A stretch of DNA of 64,000 bases from Vibrio maritimus. GTDB lineage: Bacteria > Pseudomonadota > Gammaproteobacteria > Enterobacterales > Vibrionaceae. The stretch spans positions 372,001 through 436,000 of the forward strand of contig BBMT01000002.1 of assembly GCA_000755425.1 (NCBI GenBank). Reading direction: 5' to 3'. Shown in pieces: positions 30,058-40,778 of the stretch. A program made the translations under genes and the position numbers. A model generated the notes under the pieces. It saw nothing but the letters and a program-made list of their open reading frames with translations. It did not search any database and had not been told where the DNA came from. Position 1 is the stretch's first letter. Every line of letters begins with the position of its first letter.

Positions 30058-30189
30058 ATCCCCTCTAGCTCCCCCTTATAAAGGGGGAGAACCAGTGCTC
30101 GTTACTTACGTAACATTGCACCTTTACATAAGGCGATGCGATAGCGAGCCAGTAGTTCCTCCCCTTAATAAGGGGAGGCTAGGAGGGGT
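30058..30189. repeat. Terminal-inverted-repeat element, copy 2
   Basis: A 132 bp copy of the element at 4264-4396. The left arm is essentially identical and the right arm differs by one base; about 60 interior bases are diverged but retain AGGCGATGCG and AGCCAGTAG. It again starts about 20 bp after a stop codon (treC) and fills a convergent gap before the yitT-family stop at 30211. AGAGCTT just before the left arm is shared by both copies, so the true boundary may be a few bases further out. Confidence 0.85.
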
Positions 30190-30210
30190 AAAAAACGAGC
30201 GAAACGAGTC

Positions 30211-30809
30211 TTATCCATAAGTCACCACATACCTAGTCGGCTTATGATTCATCGCCAACACCAAATTCAACATCACCGCACCTAGAATCGAAATCCCAAT
30301 AATCGACGGCGACACAAAGAAGAACGATGCAACAAGAATGGCACTATCAATTGCCATCTGCGTTTTACCGACCGATATTCCAAACTTGTCCTGAATAAAC
30401 AGACACAACACGTTAAAGCCACCCAGGTTGAACGGTGTCTGAATAGAATCAGCATACCCAATCCCATCAATAAGCCACCGGCGATCGCGCAGTAGATGGT
30501 ATTGACGTTATCCAGCGTGACCACTCGATGCATATTATCCGTAATAATAGACACCAAGGCACCAGAAATGGCGCTGCTAGCAGCAAAGCGTTTACCGAAG
30601 CGTTTCCAAGCAAGTAGGTAAAACGGGCTGTTTAGGGCGAAATAAAGCGTACCAAAAGAAATCGGTACAAATTGGCTCATAAGAAGGGCGAGACCTGTTG
30701 TGCCGCCGGTCAACAGTTGAGCCGACTGAAGAAAGAATATCCCCTGAGCGACGATAAAGGTGCCAGTGAGAATAGCTATCCAGTCTTCTTTACGTGAGTG
30801 TTTTTGCAT
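30211..30809 (-). CDS. YitT-family (DUF161) membrane protein (one frame break)
   Basis: About 199 residues with five hydrophobic segments and the motif LLTGGTTGLALLMSQ (about 33-47) characteristic of YitT/DUF161 proteins; function unknown, no C-terminal DUF2179 domain. The frame breaks near 30424 (CCC read as CC); repaired reading is RHRSTLGGFNVLCLFIQDKFG. The ATG at 30809 is preceded by an in-frame TTG that is unlikely to be used. It is divergent from glyA and convergent with treC. Confidence 0.82.
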
Positions 30810-31157
30810 CAACTTAAAATTCTTCTAATCAATAAACGCCGCAATATTATTGAAAAGTTGATGTTTTCGGTAGCTTGAAGGGAAAATTTACGGTAAACCT
30901 ATGTAATTCAATTTTTACACAGTGTAAATGGAATTATTGACACTTAGCGCACTCGAAGTATGCACTTTAACGGGGCATATGATGAAGCCTAAGGTTCACT
31001 ATGAAAAAACTGCATGAGAAATTTCCAATTTTCTCTTTATGACCTAGATCAAATTATGTATCATGCGAGTCATCAAATGTGGTGACGAAAACGTTTGCTT
31101 TTGGTCATTGTGTGGTTTTTTTGAAACTTTCAGAACAATCTGAGTCAGGAGATACAG
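30810..31157. promoter_or_regulatory. Control region between the yitT-family gene and glyA
   Basis: About 350 bp without a gene. It holds a 15-bp palindrome, TTTACAC-A-GTGTAAA (30914-30928), directly upstream of a candidate promoter with TTGACA at 30937-30942 and TATGCA at 30959-30964 (16-bp spacing). A PurR-like site lies nearer glyA. Confidence 0.55.
31085..31100. promoter_or_regulatory. PurR-like operator upstream of glyA
   Basis: ACGAAAACGTTTGCTT matches the PurR box ACGCAAACGTTTNCNT in nearly every position, 58 bp before the glyA start. PurR control of glyA is established in E. coli. Confidence 0.8.
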
Positions 31158-32408
31158 ATGCTTAAGCGTGATATGAACATCGCTGATTACGATGCGGAGC
31201 TATTTGCAGCAATTCAAGAAGAGACACTACGTCAAGAAGAGCACATTGAGCTTATCGCTTCGGAAAACTACACCAGCCCTCGCGTAATGGAAGCGCAAGG
31301 CTCTCAGCTAACGAACAAGTATGCTGAAGGCTACCCAGGCAAGCGCTACTACGGTGGCTGTGAGTATGTTGATAAAGCGGAAGCACTAGCGATTGATCGT
31401 GCTTGTGAGCTTTTTGGTTGTGAGTACGCGAACGTTCAGCCGCACTCTGGTTCTCAAGCGAACAGCGCAGTATATATGGCGCTACTTAACCCAGGCGACA
31501 CTGTTCTAGGTATGAGCCTAGCGCACGGTGGTCACCTGACTCACGGTTCACCAGTAAACTTCTCTGGTAAGCACTACAACGTTATCCCTTACGGTATCGA
31601 TGAAGCGGGCCAAATCAACTATGACGAGATGGAACAGCTCGCTGTTGAGCACAAGCCTAAGATGATCATCGGTGGTTTCTCTGCATACAGCCAAATCGTA
31701 GACTGGGCTCGTATGCGTGAGATCGCAGACAAGGTTGACGCGTACCTATTCGTTGATATGGCGCACGTAGCGGGTCTTATCGCTGCAGGTGTTTACCCAA
31801 CACCAGTGCCACACGCTCACGTGGTAACAACAACAACGCACAAGACTCTAGCAGGTCCTCGCGGTGGTCTTATCCTGTCTAATGCTGGCGAAGACATGTA
31901 CAAGAAACTGAACTCTGCTGTATTCCCTGGTGGTCAGGGTGGTCCTCTAATGCACGTTATCGCTGGTAAAGCAGTAGCATTTAAAGAGGCAATGGAGCCA
32001 GAGTTTAAAGAGTACCAAGCACGCGTTGTTAAGAATGCAAAAGCGATGGTTGCACAGTTCCAAGAGCGCGGTTACAAGATCGTCTCTAACGGCACTGAAA
32101 ACCACCTGTTCCTTGTTGACCTAATCGACAAAGACATCACTGGTAAAGAAGCAGATGCAGCGCTAGGCGCAGCAAACATCACTGTGAACAAGAACTCAGT
32201 ACCAAATGACCCACGTAGCCCATTCGTAACGTCTGGTATCCGTGTTGGTTCACCTGCGATTACTCGCCGTGGTTTTACTGAAGCGGATGCAACTGAGCTT
32301 GCTAACTGGATGTGTGATGTTCTAGACAACATCAACGATGCATCAGTAATCGAAGCAACGAAAGCGAAAGTACTAGAGATCTGTAAGCGCCTACCTGTTT
32401 ACGCGTAA
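31158..32408 (+). CDS. glyA: Serine hydroxymethyltransferase
   Basis: PLP enzyme converting serine and tetrahydrofolate to glycine and methylene-THF, the main one-carbon source. The 416-residue intact protein starts [15 protein letters not shown] like E. coli GlyA. The PLP lysine lies in [17 protein letters not shown] (about residue 229), with [10 protein letters not shown] near 95 and the C-terminal [16 protein letters not shown] near 355. Ribosome site CAGGAG. A terminator follows. The PurR-like box fits its link to purine synthesis. Confidence 0.98.
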   Translation: MLKRDMNIADYDAELFAAIQEETLRQEEHIELIASENYTSPRVMEAQGSQLTNKYAEGYPGKRYYGGCEYVDKAEALAIDRACELFGCEYANVQPHSGSQANSAVYMALLNPGDTVLGMSLAHGGHLTHGSPVNFSGKHYNVIPYGIDEAGQINYDEMEQLAVEHKPKMIIGGFSAYSQIVDWARMREIADKVDAYLFVDMAHVAGLIAAGVYPTPVPHAHVVTTTTHKTLAGPRGGLILSNAGEDMYKKLNSAVFPGGQGGPLMHVIAGKAVAFKEAMEPEFKEYQARVVKNAKAMVAQFQERGYKIVSNGTENHLFLVDLIDKDITGKEADAALGAANITVNKNSVPNDPRSPFVTSGIRVGSPAITRRGFTEADATELANWMCDVLDNINDASVIEATKAKVLEICKRLPVYA

Positions 32409-32436
32409 TTCTCCATTGCTGAAACGCAATGAAATG

Positions 32437-32465
32437 AAAAAAGCGAGCTAAATGCTCGCTTTTTT
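32437..32465. terminator. Terminator of glyA
   Basis: AAAAAGCGAGC and GCTCGCTTTTT arms with T run, between glyA and a convergent lipoprotein gene; symmetrical, so it can serve both. Confidence 0.88.
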
Positions 32466-32496
32466 AGTACCTGAAACTTTAAGGTCGCAGGGAGTA

Positions 32497-32826
32497 TTAC
32501 TTATTGATATTAAGCAAAGTGCCCGACTTGCATCGGAATGAGTAATACTTGCGACTCTCACTAAACTGACCCAAGCCTTCGCCATTACAGTAATCAATGT
32601 TGATATCACGCATGATATCCAATGTCTTCTCGCTGTTAAGGGCAAACTTAGCACCATCCTTACAAACGATACGAACGCGACCATCGTCGCTGACCGAGTA
32701 TAGGTTCACTTCAGTGTTACATAGCTCGAATGACGCTTCTAAATAGTTGTCTTGCTGAGTGTTTTGCGCACAGCCTGCGATCACTGTTGCCGCTAGAATC
32801 GGCAAGCCAATTTTCAATAACTTCAT
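32497..32826 (-). CDS. Small cysteine-containing lipoprotein of unknown function
   Basis: A 109-residue precursor starting MKLLKIGLPILAATVIAGC, with lipobox IAGC at residues 16-19. The mature part has four further cysteines (in FELCNTEV, RIVCKDGA, IDYCNGEG and SFRCKSGT), enough for two disulfides, and ends LLNINK. I do not recognise a named family. The longer open frame upstream lacks a ribosome site; the chosen ATG has AAGGATG. It sits between convergent glyA and the lipA end. Confidence 0.72.
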   Translation of the reverse strand: MKLLKIGLPILAATVIAGCAQNTQQDNYLEASFELCNTEVNLYSVSDDGRVRIVCKDGAKFALNSEKTLDIMRDINIDYCNGEGLGQFSESRKYYSFRCKSGTLLNINK

Positions 32827-32920
32827 GCTACATCCTTGATTGGGTGAAACTTTTTCTTTAAGCCTACCTAAAAATAGCAAAAATGCGAGTATGAGATTGT
32901 CATGTTGCATATTTTTCTCA

Positions 32921-32959
32921 AAAAAAACACGGATTGCTTCAATAGCGAATCCGTGTTTT
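32921..32959 (-). terminator. Terminator of the lipA end of the long minus-strand cluster
   Basis: AAAACACGGATT and AATCCGTGTTTT arms, followed on the minus strand by a T tract. It lies 44 bp after the lipA stop. Confidence 0.83.
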
Positions 32960-33002
32960 ATGTCTCGAAAAAGGGGCTGTTACTTAAAGAAAACAAGCAA
33001 TG

Positions 33003-33967
33003 CTATTTTACTTCTTCGCCTTTTGCTTGTAGGTCAGCATGGTAAGACGAACGCACAAATGGGCCACACGCTGCATGGGTAAAGCCTAGCTCCAATGCGA
33101 TCTCTTTTAGCTCATCAAACTCTGATGGTGGGACGTAACGTTCTACCGGCAAGTGGTGACGACTTGGCGCTAGGTACTGACCGAGAGTTAGCATGGTGAC
33201 GCCGTGAGCGCGAAGATCTTTGAGTACTTCAACGATCTCTTCTTTGGTTTCACCCAGCCCCATCATCAATCCAGACTTTGTCGGTACGTCAGGTGCATCT
33301 CTTTAAACTTCTGAAGAAGTTGCAGCGACCATTTGTAGTTCGCACCTGGACGCGCTTTACGATATAAGCGAGGCGCCGTTTCTAGGTTGTGGTTGAATAC
33401 ATCTGGCGGGTTATCTTTTAGTGCTTCAAGCGCTACATCCATACGGCCACGGAAATCAGGTACCAAGGTCTCGATGCGGATCTCTGGGTTAAGTGCGCGG
33501 ATTTCACGGTTACAGTCTGCAAAGTGCTGAGCACCGCCATCACGTAGGTCGTCACGGTCAACAGAGGTAACGACCACGTACTTAAGCTTCATATCTTTGA
33601 TGGTTTGAGCAAGCTTTTGCGGTTCGCCTGCTTCCGGCGCATTTGGGCGGCCATGAGCTACGTCGCAGAAAGGGCAACGACGAGTACAGATAGCACCTAG
33701 AATCATAAAGGTTGCCGTGCCGTGGTTAAAGCACTCAGCCAGGTTGGGGCATGAGGCTTCTTCACATACCGAGTGAAGATCGTTTTTACGCATTGCAGAC
33801 TTGATGTCTTGAATACGCTGGCTGTCCGCTGGCAGCTTGATCTTCATCCATTCAGGTTTACGAAGGATTTCTTTTTGCTCGGTAGGCATGTTCTTTACAG
33901 GAATCAGTGCCATCTTGTCAGCGTCACGGTACTTGACGCCTTTTTCCATTTGGATAGGTTTGCTCAT
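33003..33967 (-). CDS. lipA: Lipoyl synthase LipA (one frame break)
   Basis: Radical-SAM enzyme inserting sulfur into octanoyl groups to make lipoyl cofactor. Auxiliary-cluster cysteines are in [13 protein letters not shown] (about 68-80) and the radical-SAM cysteines in CTRRCPFCD (about 94-102). The frame breaks near 33294 (CCC read as CC); repaired [21 protein letters not shown]. Repaired length is 321 residues, the E. coli length. It follows lipB by four bases. Confidence 0.96.
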
Positions 33968-33971
33968 CGTC

Positions 33972-34613
33972 TTATGCTTCTTCGCTGAATTCTACTTGCT
34001 CGTAATCAAGTATTTCTAATAGTGCTTTGATCATTTGGTCTTCGACCGTCGAGACCTCTGTTGGACCACCCAGTTGGCTCACTTGAACCATTTCCATCCC
34101 GGCATAGCCACAAGGGTTGATGCGAAGGAAAGGAGAGAGATCCATATTAATATTTAGCGCCAGTCCGTGGAATGAACACCCTTTGCGGATACGCAAACCA
34201 AGGGAACAGACTTTTTTGCCATCGACATACACTCCAGGGGCATCCGGTCGTGCCGCTGACTCAATATCATACGCGTTAAGTGTCTTGATAACGAGGTTTT
34301 CGATGTGCGTAACCAGCTCGCGAACGCCAAGCTTTTTACGACGTAAATTGATAAGAAAGTAGGCCACGAGCTGACCTGGACCATGATAGGTAACCTGTCC
34401 GCCGCGATCGCTTTGAATGACTGGGATATCACCAGTGTTGAGTAGGTGCTCTTCTTTACCTGCTTGTCCCTGAGTAAAGACAGGGTTGTGCTCCACTAAC
34501 CACACTTCATCGCGTGTGTCGTCTGTTCGATTGTCAGTGAAATCATGCATGGCTTTCCAGACTGGTTCGTAGTCTTTTCGCCCAAGCTTCCTTACAACTA
34601 GCTGATTTTCCAC
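33972..34613 (-). CDS. lipB: Octanoyltransferase LipB
   Basis: Transfers octanoate from acyl-ACP to lipoyl domains. 213 residues with [21 protein letters not shown] (about 70-90) and the catalytic Cys in [12 protein letters not shown] (about 166-177). The start is GTG (GTGGAAAATCAG) with a GAGG site, a start often missed when ATG is required. It forms a unit with lipA and follows ybeD. Confidence 0.95.
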   Translation of the reverse strand: MENQLVVRKLGRKDYEPVWKAMHDFTDNRTDDTRDEVWLVEHNPVFTQGQAGKEEHLLNTGDIPVIQSDRGGQVTYHGPGQLVAYFLINLRRKKLGVRELVTHIENLVIKTLNAYDIESAARPDAPGVYVDGKKVCSLGLRIRKGCSFHGLALNINMDLSPFLRINPCGYAGMEMVQVSQLGGPTEVSTVEDQMIKALLEILDYEQVEFSEEA

Positions 34614-34734
34614 CAGTCACCTCGCTGCTACTTAATAAAGTATTCGCATTATAAACATGTTGATGGTTTTGAACTACCAATAAATAACGAATTCTTAACC
34701 AACGTATGATGCGAATCTATTATCTTATTGATAA

Positions 34735-34763
34735 ATAAAAAGAAAGCAGCCTAAGCTGCTTTC
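34735..34763 (-). terminator. Hairpin downstream of ybeD
   Basis: GAAAGCAGC and GCTGCTTTC arms followed on the minus strand by TTTTTA-type sequence, suggesting that lipB-lipA also have their own promoter. Confidence 0.7.
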
Positions 34764-34788
34764 AAATAAATTTTAAACTTTCAATTTA

Positions 34789-35067
34789 TTATAGAACCAT
34801 ACGAACAATGTCGATATCGCCAAGTTCTTTGTAAAGGGTTTCTACCTGCTCGATTGAGGTTGCTGTAATGTTGATAGATACAGCGTGGTAATTGCCTTTT
34901 GCACTTGGTTTGATGGTTGGGCTGTAGTCCCCTGGCGCGTGGCGTTGGATCACTTCCAGCACTTTTTCAGGAAGCTCTGGTTTAGCGTAACCCATCACTT
35001 TGAAGGTAAAAGAGCAAGGGAACTCGAGTAGGTCTTTGAGTTTTGCATCAGAGTTGATGGTCAACAT
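34789..35067 (-). CDS. ybeD: DUF493 protein YbeD
   Basis: A 92-residue ACT-like-fold protein of unknown role, conserved between dacA and lipB. It starts [26 protein letters not shown] at 35067 with a GGAGT site; eight upstream in-frame codons are not conserved. The fold is inferred from the family, including the C-terminal [12 protein letters not shown] strand. Confidence 0.88.
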   Translation of the reverse strand: MLTINSDAKLKDLLEFPCSFTFKVMGYAKPELPEKVLEVIQRHAPGDYSPTIKPSAKGNYHAVSINITATSIEQVETLYKELGDIDIVRMVL

Positions 35068-35145
35068 ATTAGGGACTCCAAAAAATACCAATTCTTTATA
35101 ACGGTGCGAATAGTAATGCCTTACGTGGACGATCTCAAGCCAATG

Positions 35146-35175
35146 AAAAAGTAAAGCCGCTAATAGCGGCTTTAC
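35146..35175 (-). terminator. Terminator of dacA
   Basis: GTAAAGCCGC-TAATA-GCGGCTTTAC is a perfect 10-bp stem; the minus strand continues with five T. Confidence 0.82.
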
Positions 35176-35210
35176 GATGACTCGATTACTTTGGCGTTAA
35201 ACACCAGGGC

Positions 35211-36388
35211 TTAGAAAAAGCTCTTGAAAAGCAATACGATGTAATCCCACAAGCGACTGAACAGGCTACCTTCTTGAACATCCTCAAGAGCAAGCAGCGG
35301 TATTCAGCTACGTCTTCGCCTTCTAGTTGATAGTATAGCTTACCAACGACATCGCCTTTAGATATTGGTGCTTCTAACTGCTTTTCAAGTACAAAGCTGG
35401 CTTTTAAGTTTTTCGCTTGGCCGCGTGGCAGTGTGACATAAGTGTCTTGGTTAACACCTAGCGCGACGGCGTCTTTGTCACCCATCCATACTTTCTCTTC
35501 AACGAAGGTTTCGTCTGCTTTGTGTGGGTTGACAGTTTCGAAGAAGCGGAAGCCATAGCTCAGTAGCTTTTTACTTTCTGATTTACGAGCGTTAGCGCTC
35601 TTAGTGCCCATCACAACCGCGACAAGACGCATCTTACCTTCAGTCGCTGAGCTCACTAGGCTGTAACCTGCTTTGCTTGTGTGACCGGTTTTGATGCCAT
35701 CAACGTTCATGCTCTTGTCCCAAAGTAGACCGTTACGGTTGTACTGGGTGATGCCGTTGTAGGTAAATTTCTTCTCAGAGTAGATACGGTACTCATCTGG
35801 CACGTCTTTGATAAGTGCGCGACCTAGTAGAGCCATGTCGTATGGCGTTGAGTACAGGTTCGGGTTATCTAGACCGTGAACGTTAGCGAAGTGCGAGTTA
35901 GTCATACCGATAGACTTCGCCCATGCGTTCATTAGGTCAACGAATGCATCTTCAGAGCCTGCAATGTGCTCAGCCATTGCAACACAAGCATCATTACCCG
36001 ATTGAATGATGATGCCTTTGTTTAGCTCTTCAACGGTGACCTTGGTGCCCACCTCGATGAACATTTTAGATGAATCAGGGAAGTTCTTTGCCCACGCATT
36101 CTTACTGATGGTCACTTCATCTTGTGGTGCGATATTGCCGCGCTTTAGCTCTTGGCCGATAACATAGCTGGTCATCATTTTGGTCAGGCTGGCTGGGTGA
36201 AGCTGAGTATTCATTTCTTTCTCAGCTAGAACCTTACCAGAGTTGTAGTCCATCAAAACGAAGCCTTTCGCTGCGATTTGAGGTGCATCAGGCATGACAA
36301 CAGGTGCCGCTGAGGCAGAAGTTGCTGCCAAAGTTGCGGAAAGAGCAATAGTGGTTACAAATTTCATAGAAGACTTATTCTTATTCAT
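35211..36388 (-). CDS. dacA: D-alanyl-D-alanine carboxypeptidase DacA (PBP5; one frame break)
   Basis: Periplasmic, membrane-anchored carboxypeptidase that trims peptidoglycan pentapeptides. It has a signal peptide ending SASA, the SxxK motif HPASLTKMM, SGN in IIQSGNDACVA, and KTG in DGIKTGHTSKAG, then the beta-rich C-terminal domain. The frame breaks near 35299 (CCC read as CC). Repaired, the tail reads PLLALEDVQEGSLFSRLWDYIVLLFKSFF and stops at 35211, forming the amphipathic membrane anchor; the raw frame instead runs on to 35186. Start at 36388 (MNKNKSSMKF) or 36367. Confidence 0.94.
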
Positions 36389-36487
36389 TTCGAATGCGTT
36401 TGAGTAATAGTTCGTATAGTAACAGAATGTTGCTTGCAAACTAGATAGCTTACACTAAGTAACAACGGTTATTTATGTCAATGATGT

Positions 36488-37291
36488 TTACAGTTTTTTG
36501 ACGAAAGCTGAGGGGTAGCCAATCTTTTGCACCTGCTCAAGCACGTCTTGGGTTTGCTTGTAGTCTTTAAACGGACCAAGCATCAAGCGATAGCTTTTGT
36601 TTACCGGGGTAAGAAAGGTATCGACAGACAACTTCTCCCCTAGTTGCTTGGACAATTCACTGATGCGATCTTTATGAGGGGATGCTGCAACCTGAATCGT
36701 GTACTCAGGGTGCTTGCTCAGCTCATGTTGGCTGGACGGTTTTTCGATGATAATCACTTCAATTTCGACGTTAGCGGTACCGGTCTTAATCACATCTAGC
36801 TTGTTTGCTGCGGCATAACTTAGGTCGATAATGCGGCCGTCATGAAATGGACCACGGTCATTGACACGCACAATGGTCTCTTTTCCGTTATCAAGATTTT
36901 TAACTTTGACATAGCTCGGCAGAGGCAAAGTCTTATGCGCCGCTGACATTGAATACATGTCGTACACTTCGCCATTCGAGGTTAAGTGCCCATGGAATTT
37001 TTTACCGTACCAAGATGCTTCGCCACGTTCAGTAAAACCTGTCGGGTCTTTAATCACTGTGTAGCTTTTGCCGCGCAGGCGATAGCTCTTATTGCCTCCG
37101 AGACTGTATGGCTCATATTTTGGCACTGCGCCTTCAATATGATCGACAGAAATAGGCGTGTTGGGAGCCACATCGTCTTTGAGATCATAGCGACTGTCAG
37201 ATGAAGAAGAGCATCCAGCGAGAGCTAACAGCCCTAAGGCTAAACCAAGCCAAGAAAGGCGCTGGCGCCATGTGTCATTCCATTTGTTCAT
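36488..37291 (-). CDS. rlpA: Septal-ring lytic transglycosylase RlpA
   Basis: Outer-membrane lipoprotein, 267 residues. Lipobox LAGC at about 24-27, double-psi beta-barrel with EASWYGKKFHGHLTSNGE and RVNDRGPFHDGRIIDLSYAAA (catalytic Asp), and a C-terminal SPOR domain starting YTIQVAASPHKD. RlpA cleaves denuded glycan strands in some species. The start shares one base with the rodA stop (TAATG), so the two are coupled in the elongation operon. Confidence 0.95.
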   Translation of the reverse strand: MNKWNDTWRQRLSWLGLALGLLALAGCSSSSDSRYDLKDDVAPNTPISVDHIEGAVPKYEPYSLGGNKSYRLRGKSYTVIKDPTGFTERGEASWYGKKFHGHLTSNGEVYDMYSMSAAHKTLPLPSYVKVKNLDNGKETIVRVNDRGPFHDGRIIDLSYAAANKLDVIKTGTANVEIEVIIIEKPSSQHELSKHPEYTIQVAASPHKDRISELSKQLGEKLSVDTFLTPVNKSYRLMLGPFKDYKQTQDVLEQVQKIGYPSAFVKKL

Positions 37292-38410
37292 TAGGTTGCC
37301 TTTGAGAATGCTTTTCTATGCGTATGAATTGACATCAGAATGCCAAATCCAGCCATTAGGGTCACCATGGAGGTACCACCGTAGCTGATTAGCGGCAATG
37401 GTACACCAACTACCGGTAATATACCGCTCACCATACCAATATTTACAAAAACATAAACGAAGAAGCTAAGAACGATGCTTCCAGCCATCATTCGACCGAA
37501 CGCAGTTTGTGCCGAGCTAGCGAGATACAAGCCACGGCCGATGATGAATAGATAGAGAGTAAGTAGCAATAGAATTCCGATCATTCCCCACTCTTCAGCA
37601 ATAACTGCAAAGATGAAGTCGGTGTGGCGTTCAGGCAAAAATTCGAGCTGTGATTGAGTGCCTTGCATCCAGCCCTTACCAGTTATTCCGCCAGAGCCGA
37701 TAGCAATTTTACTCTGTATGATGTGATAGCCTGCACCCAATGGATCCGACTCGGGGTCGAACAAAGTACGTACGCGCACTTTCTGATACTCACGCATCAG
37801 GAAGAACCACAGTACGGGGACAAAGGCACTTAAGGCGACCACGGCACCAAAGATAATTTTCCAGCTGATACCAGCTAAGAAAATAACGAAGATCCCTGAG
37901 GCGGCAATCAAAATGGACGTACCAAGATCTGGCTGCTTCGCGATTAATATTGTGGGTACGAACACCATCACTAGCGAGATGATCAAGGTCTGAAACGTGA
38001 TGGGTAGTGAACGCTTACCAATGTAACGTGCCACCATCAATGGCACCGCTAGTTTAAGAAGCTCCGAGGCTGAAAGCGCACAAAGCCCAGATTTAGCCAG
38101 CGCTGAGCTCCCTTGGAGCTTCACCAAAGAACAACACCCCAAACAGTAGCATGACGCCCGCAAAGAACATTAAGGGTGCCAAGGTCTCATAGGTTCTTGG
38201 CGATAGCTGGGCGAGGACAACCATTACCACGAGAGCAAGCACCATACGCATTGCTTGCCTGTCCATCATTGCCATACTTTGGCCACTGGCGCTGTACATC
38301 ACTACAAGACCAAAACCCATAAGAGCCAAAATTCCGAGCACCAAAGGCAAATCGATGTGAAAGCGTTCGAACATTACTCGGCTTTGACCGGTGGAAGGAT
38401 CAAATCTCAT
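37291..38410 (-). CDS. rodA: Rod-shape SEDS glycosyltransferase RodA (two frame breaks)
   Basis: Peptidoglycan polymerase of the elongasome, with about ten membrane helices. Landmarks: [22 protein letters not shown] near the N terminus, [11 protein letters not shown] in the middle and [16 protein letters not shown] near the C terminus. Two breaks lie near 38112 and 38066; repaired reading is [14 protein letters not shown] and [12 protein letters not shown], a SEDS hallmark. Repaired length is about 373 residues. Gene order mrdA-rodA-rlpA is conserved. Confidence 0.94.
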
Positions 38411-38412
38411 TT

Positions 38413-40292
38413 TTATTCACTCTCTTCCTTTTCTGCCAATGCTAAGTCGAACAGTTGTCGTGCGACTGGTGCACCGTTGCTAGAACCACCGCCGGCGTTC
38501 TCAAGAACGACAGTGACCACGACCTCAGGATTCTCAAACGGGGCGAAGCCGGTAAATAATGCATGGTCTTTCAGGTGTTCTGCGAGCTCTTCAGCATTAT
38601 ACTCTTCGTCTTCTGCCAAGCTAAATACTTGCGCAGTCCCCGATTTGCCGCCACTTTGAAACGGCATATTGGTAAACGCGCGTCGAGCTGTACCTTTGAC
38701 GCCATGGTTCACAAGGCGCATGCCTTCTAATGCGATATCCCAGTATCGTTCTTGCACACCGGTGATTGGTGGCCTTGAATCAACCTCACTTAAGGTTTGA
38801 TGATCAAAGCTATCGCCATTATTTATAGTTGCACGTAGCAAATGAGGGGAGAGTACCTCACCGCGATTAACGAGAACTGACGTCGCTTTCGCTATCTGCA
38901 TTGGCGTTGCTGTCCAGTAGCCCTGACCGATACCAACAGGAATTGTATCGCCTTGATACCATGGCGTTCTGTGTCTGGCCATCTTCCATTCACGTGTTGG
39001 CATATTGCTTTGCTCTCTTCAAAGATATCAATGCCAGTGTAGTCGCCGAAACCAAACATCATCATCCATTTCGATAGGCGGTCGATGCCCATATCGTAAG
39101 CAATTTGGTAGTAGAAGGTATCTACCGACTCTTCAATCGCTTTGAGAATATCAACCTTACCATGCCCCCAGCGCAGCCAGTCACGGAATGGGCGTGTCTT
39201 CGAGTTTGGAATACGCCAATAACCCGGGTCATTACGTGTGGTTTTGGTGGTAATAACACCTTCTTGAAGTGCGCCGACTGCGATAAACGGCTTAACAGTT
39301 GAAGCTGGTGGATAGATGCCAAGGGTAGCGCGGTTTACCAGTGGACGGTTTTTGTCTTCCAATAGCGCGCGATAGCCTTTGCTAGAGATACCATTAACAA
39401 ATGCATTTGGATCGTAGCTTGGGCTCGATACCATTGCTAAAACACCGTTATCACTTGGGTCTAGAATGATCGCTGAGCCTCGTCTACCGTCGAGCAATTT
39501 GTGGACTTTGAGCTGAAGCGTAATGTCCAAGTTCAGCACAATGTCTTTACCAGGCACAGGTGGTACGAATTTGAGGGTTCTCAACACGCGGCCACGGCTG
39601 TTCACTTCCACCTCTTGATAGCCAGCGGTGCCGTGTAAAATATCTTCGTAGTAGCGCTCAATACCGAGCTTACCAATATCGCGTGTCGCCTGATAATTGG
39701 CGTCTTTCTCTTCGCGGATCAGCCGGCGCATGTCGCGATCATTAATACGGGATACATAACCAATGACGTGGGTAAGTACATCGCCATACGGATAGAAACG
39801 TTTTAGATTCGCAGCTATTTCAACGCCAGGGAACTTATGTTGATGAACGGAAAAGATCGCGACTTGGTCTTCAGTCAATTGAGTCAGAAGCGGGATCGAT
39901 TTAAAACGGCGAGTACGCTTGCGATCGCGGTTGAAGGCTTCTTCACGCTCAGGTGAGATATCCAGATATTGTCTTAGCGCCTGGATGGTTGCATCCATGT
40001 CTTTAACTTTTTCTGGTGTGACTTCTAGGTTGAAGACAGGACGGTTCTCCGCAAGCAAAATGCCATTGCGGTCGTAGATGAGCCCGCGATTTGGCGCGAT
40101 AGGCACGACTTTGATGCGATTATCGTTCGAGCGGGTCTTATAGTCTTGATACTGGTTGATCTGGATGTTGTAGAGGTTAGCGACGAGCACCAACATCATC
40201 ACCACGATACCAACAAACGCCACAATGGCGCGACTTTTAAATAGTCGCGCTTCGGCCTGATGATCCCGTATCTGGCTGCGTTTACGTTTCAT
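38413..40292 (-). CDS. mrdA: Penicillin-binding protein 2 (one frame break)
   Basis: Class B transpeptidase of cell elongation and partner of RodA. It has an N-terminal membrane helix (AIVAFVGIVVMMLVLVANLYN), the pedestal domain, and the transpeptidase domain with SxxK in YPPASTVKP (about residue 326), SxD in ESVDTFYYQ and KTG-type KSGTAQV. The frame breaks near 39004 (AAA read as AA); repaired EESKANMPTREWKM. Repaired length is about 626 residues. Essential in rods, so the break is almost surely artefactual. Confidence 0.95.
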
Positions 40293-40303
40293 CGCTAGCT
40301 CAA

Positions 40304-40774
40304 TTACTCTCTGTGATACGGATGATTAGCGGTAATTGACCATGCTCGGTACAAGCTCTCCGCCATGACAATGCGTACCAGCGGATGAGGAAGTGTTAAA
40401 GCGGACAAAGACCAGCTTTGGTCTGCGGCCGCTTTACAAGCAGGAGCCAATCCTTCAGGACCGCCAATCAGAATGGAAACATCACGGCCGTCGAGCTTCC
40501 AGCTTTCCAGCTGCTCGGCGAGCTGAGGTGTGTCCCATTTTTTTCCGGGAATATCCAAAGTGACAATACGGTTACCTTTTGGCACAGCAGCGAGCATCGC
40601 TTCGCCTTCTTTTTGAAGGATGCGCGCGATGTCAGCATTCTTTCCACGTTTGCCTGCGGTTATTTCGATGAGCTCAAGTGGCATGTCGTGTGGGAAGCGG
40701 CGGCGATACTCTTGAAAGCCTTCCTCTACCCACTTTGGCATTTTTGTGCCAACGGCGATCAGTTGAAGTTTCAA
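40304..40774 (-). CDS. rlmH: 23S rRNA pseudouridine-1915 N3-methyltransferase RlmH
   Basis: SPOUT-family methyltransferase acting on m3-pseudouridine 1915 of 23S rRNA in assembled ribosomes. 156 residues, with [10 protein letters not shown] (about 103-112) and the C-terminal knot [23 protein letters not shown]. It lies four bases after rsfS and 11 bases before mrdA. Confidence 0.97.
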   Translation of the reverse strand: MKLQLIAVGTKMPKWVEEGFQEYRRRFPHDMPLELIEITAGKRGKNADIARILQKEGEAMLAAVPKGNRIVTLDIPGKKWDTPQLAEQLESWKLDGRDVSILIGGPEGLAPACKAAADQSWSLSALTLPHPLVRIVMAESLYRAWSITANHPYHRE

Positions 40775-40778
40775 ACTG

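Noticed and set aside
30810..31157. Glycine riboswitch upstream of glyA
   Set aside because: The region lacks tandem aptamer features I could recognise, while it has a PurR-like site and a promoter. Vibrio glycine riboswitches are known upstream of other genes.
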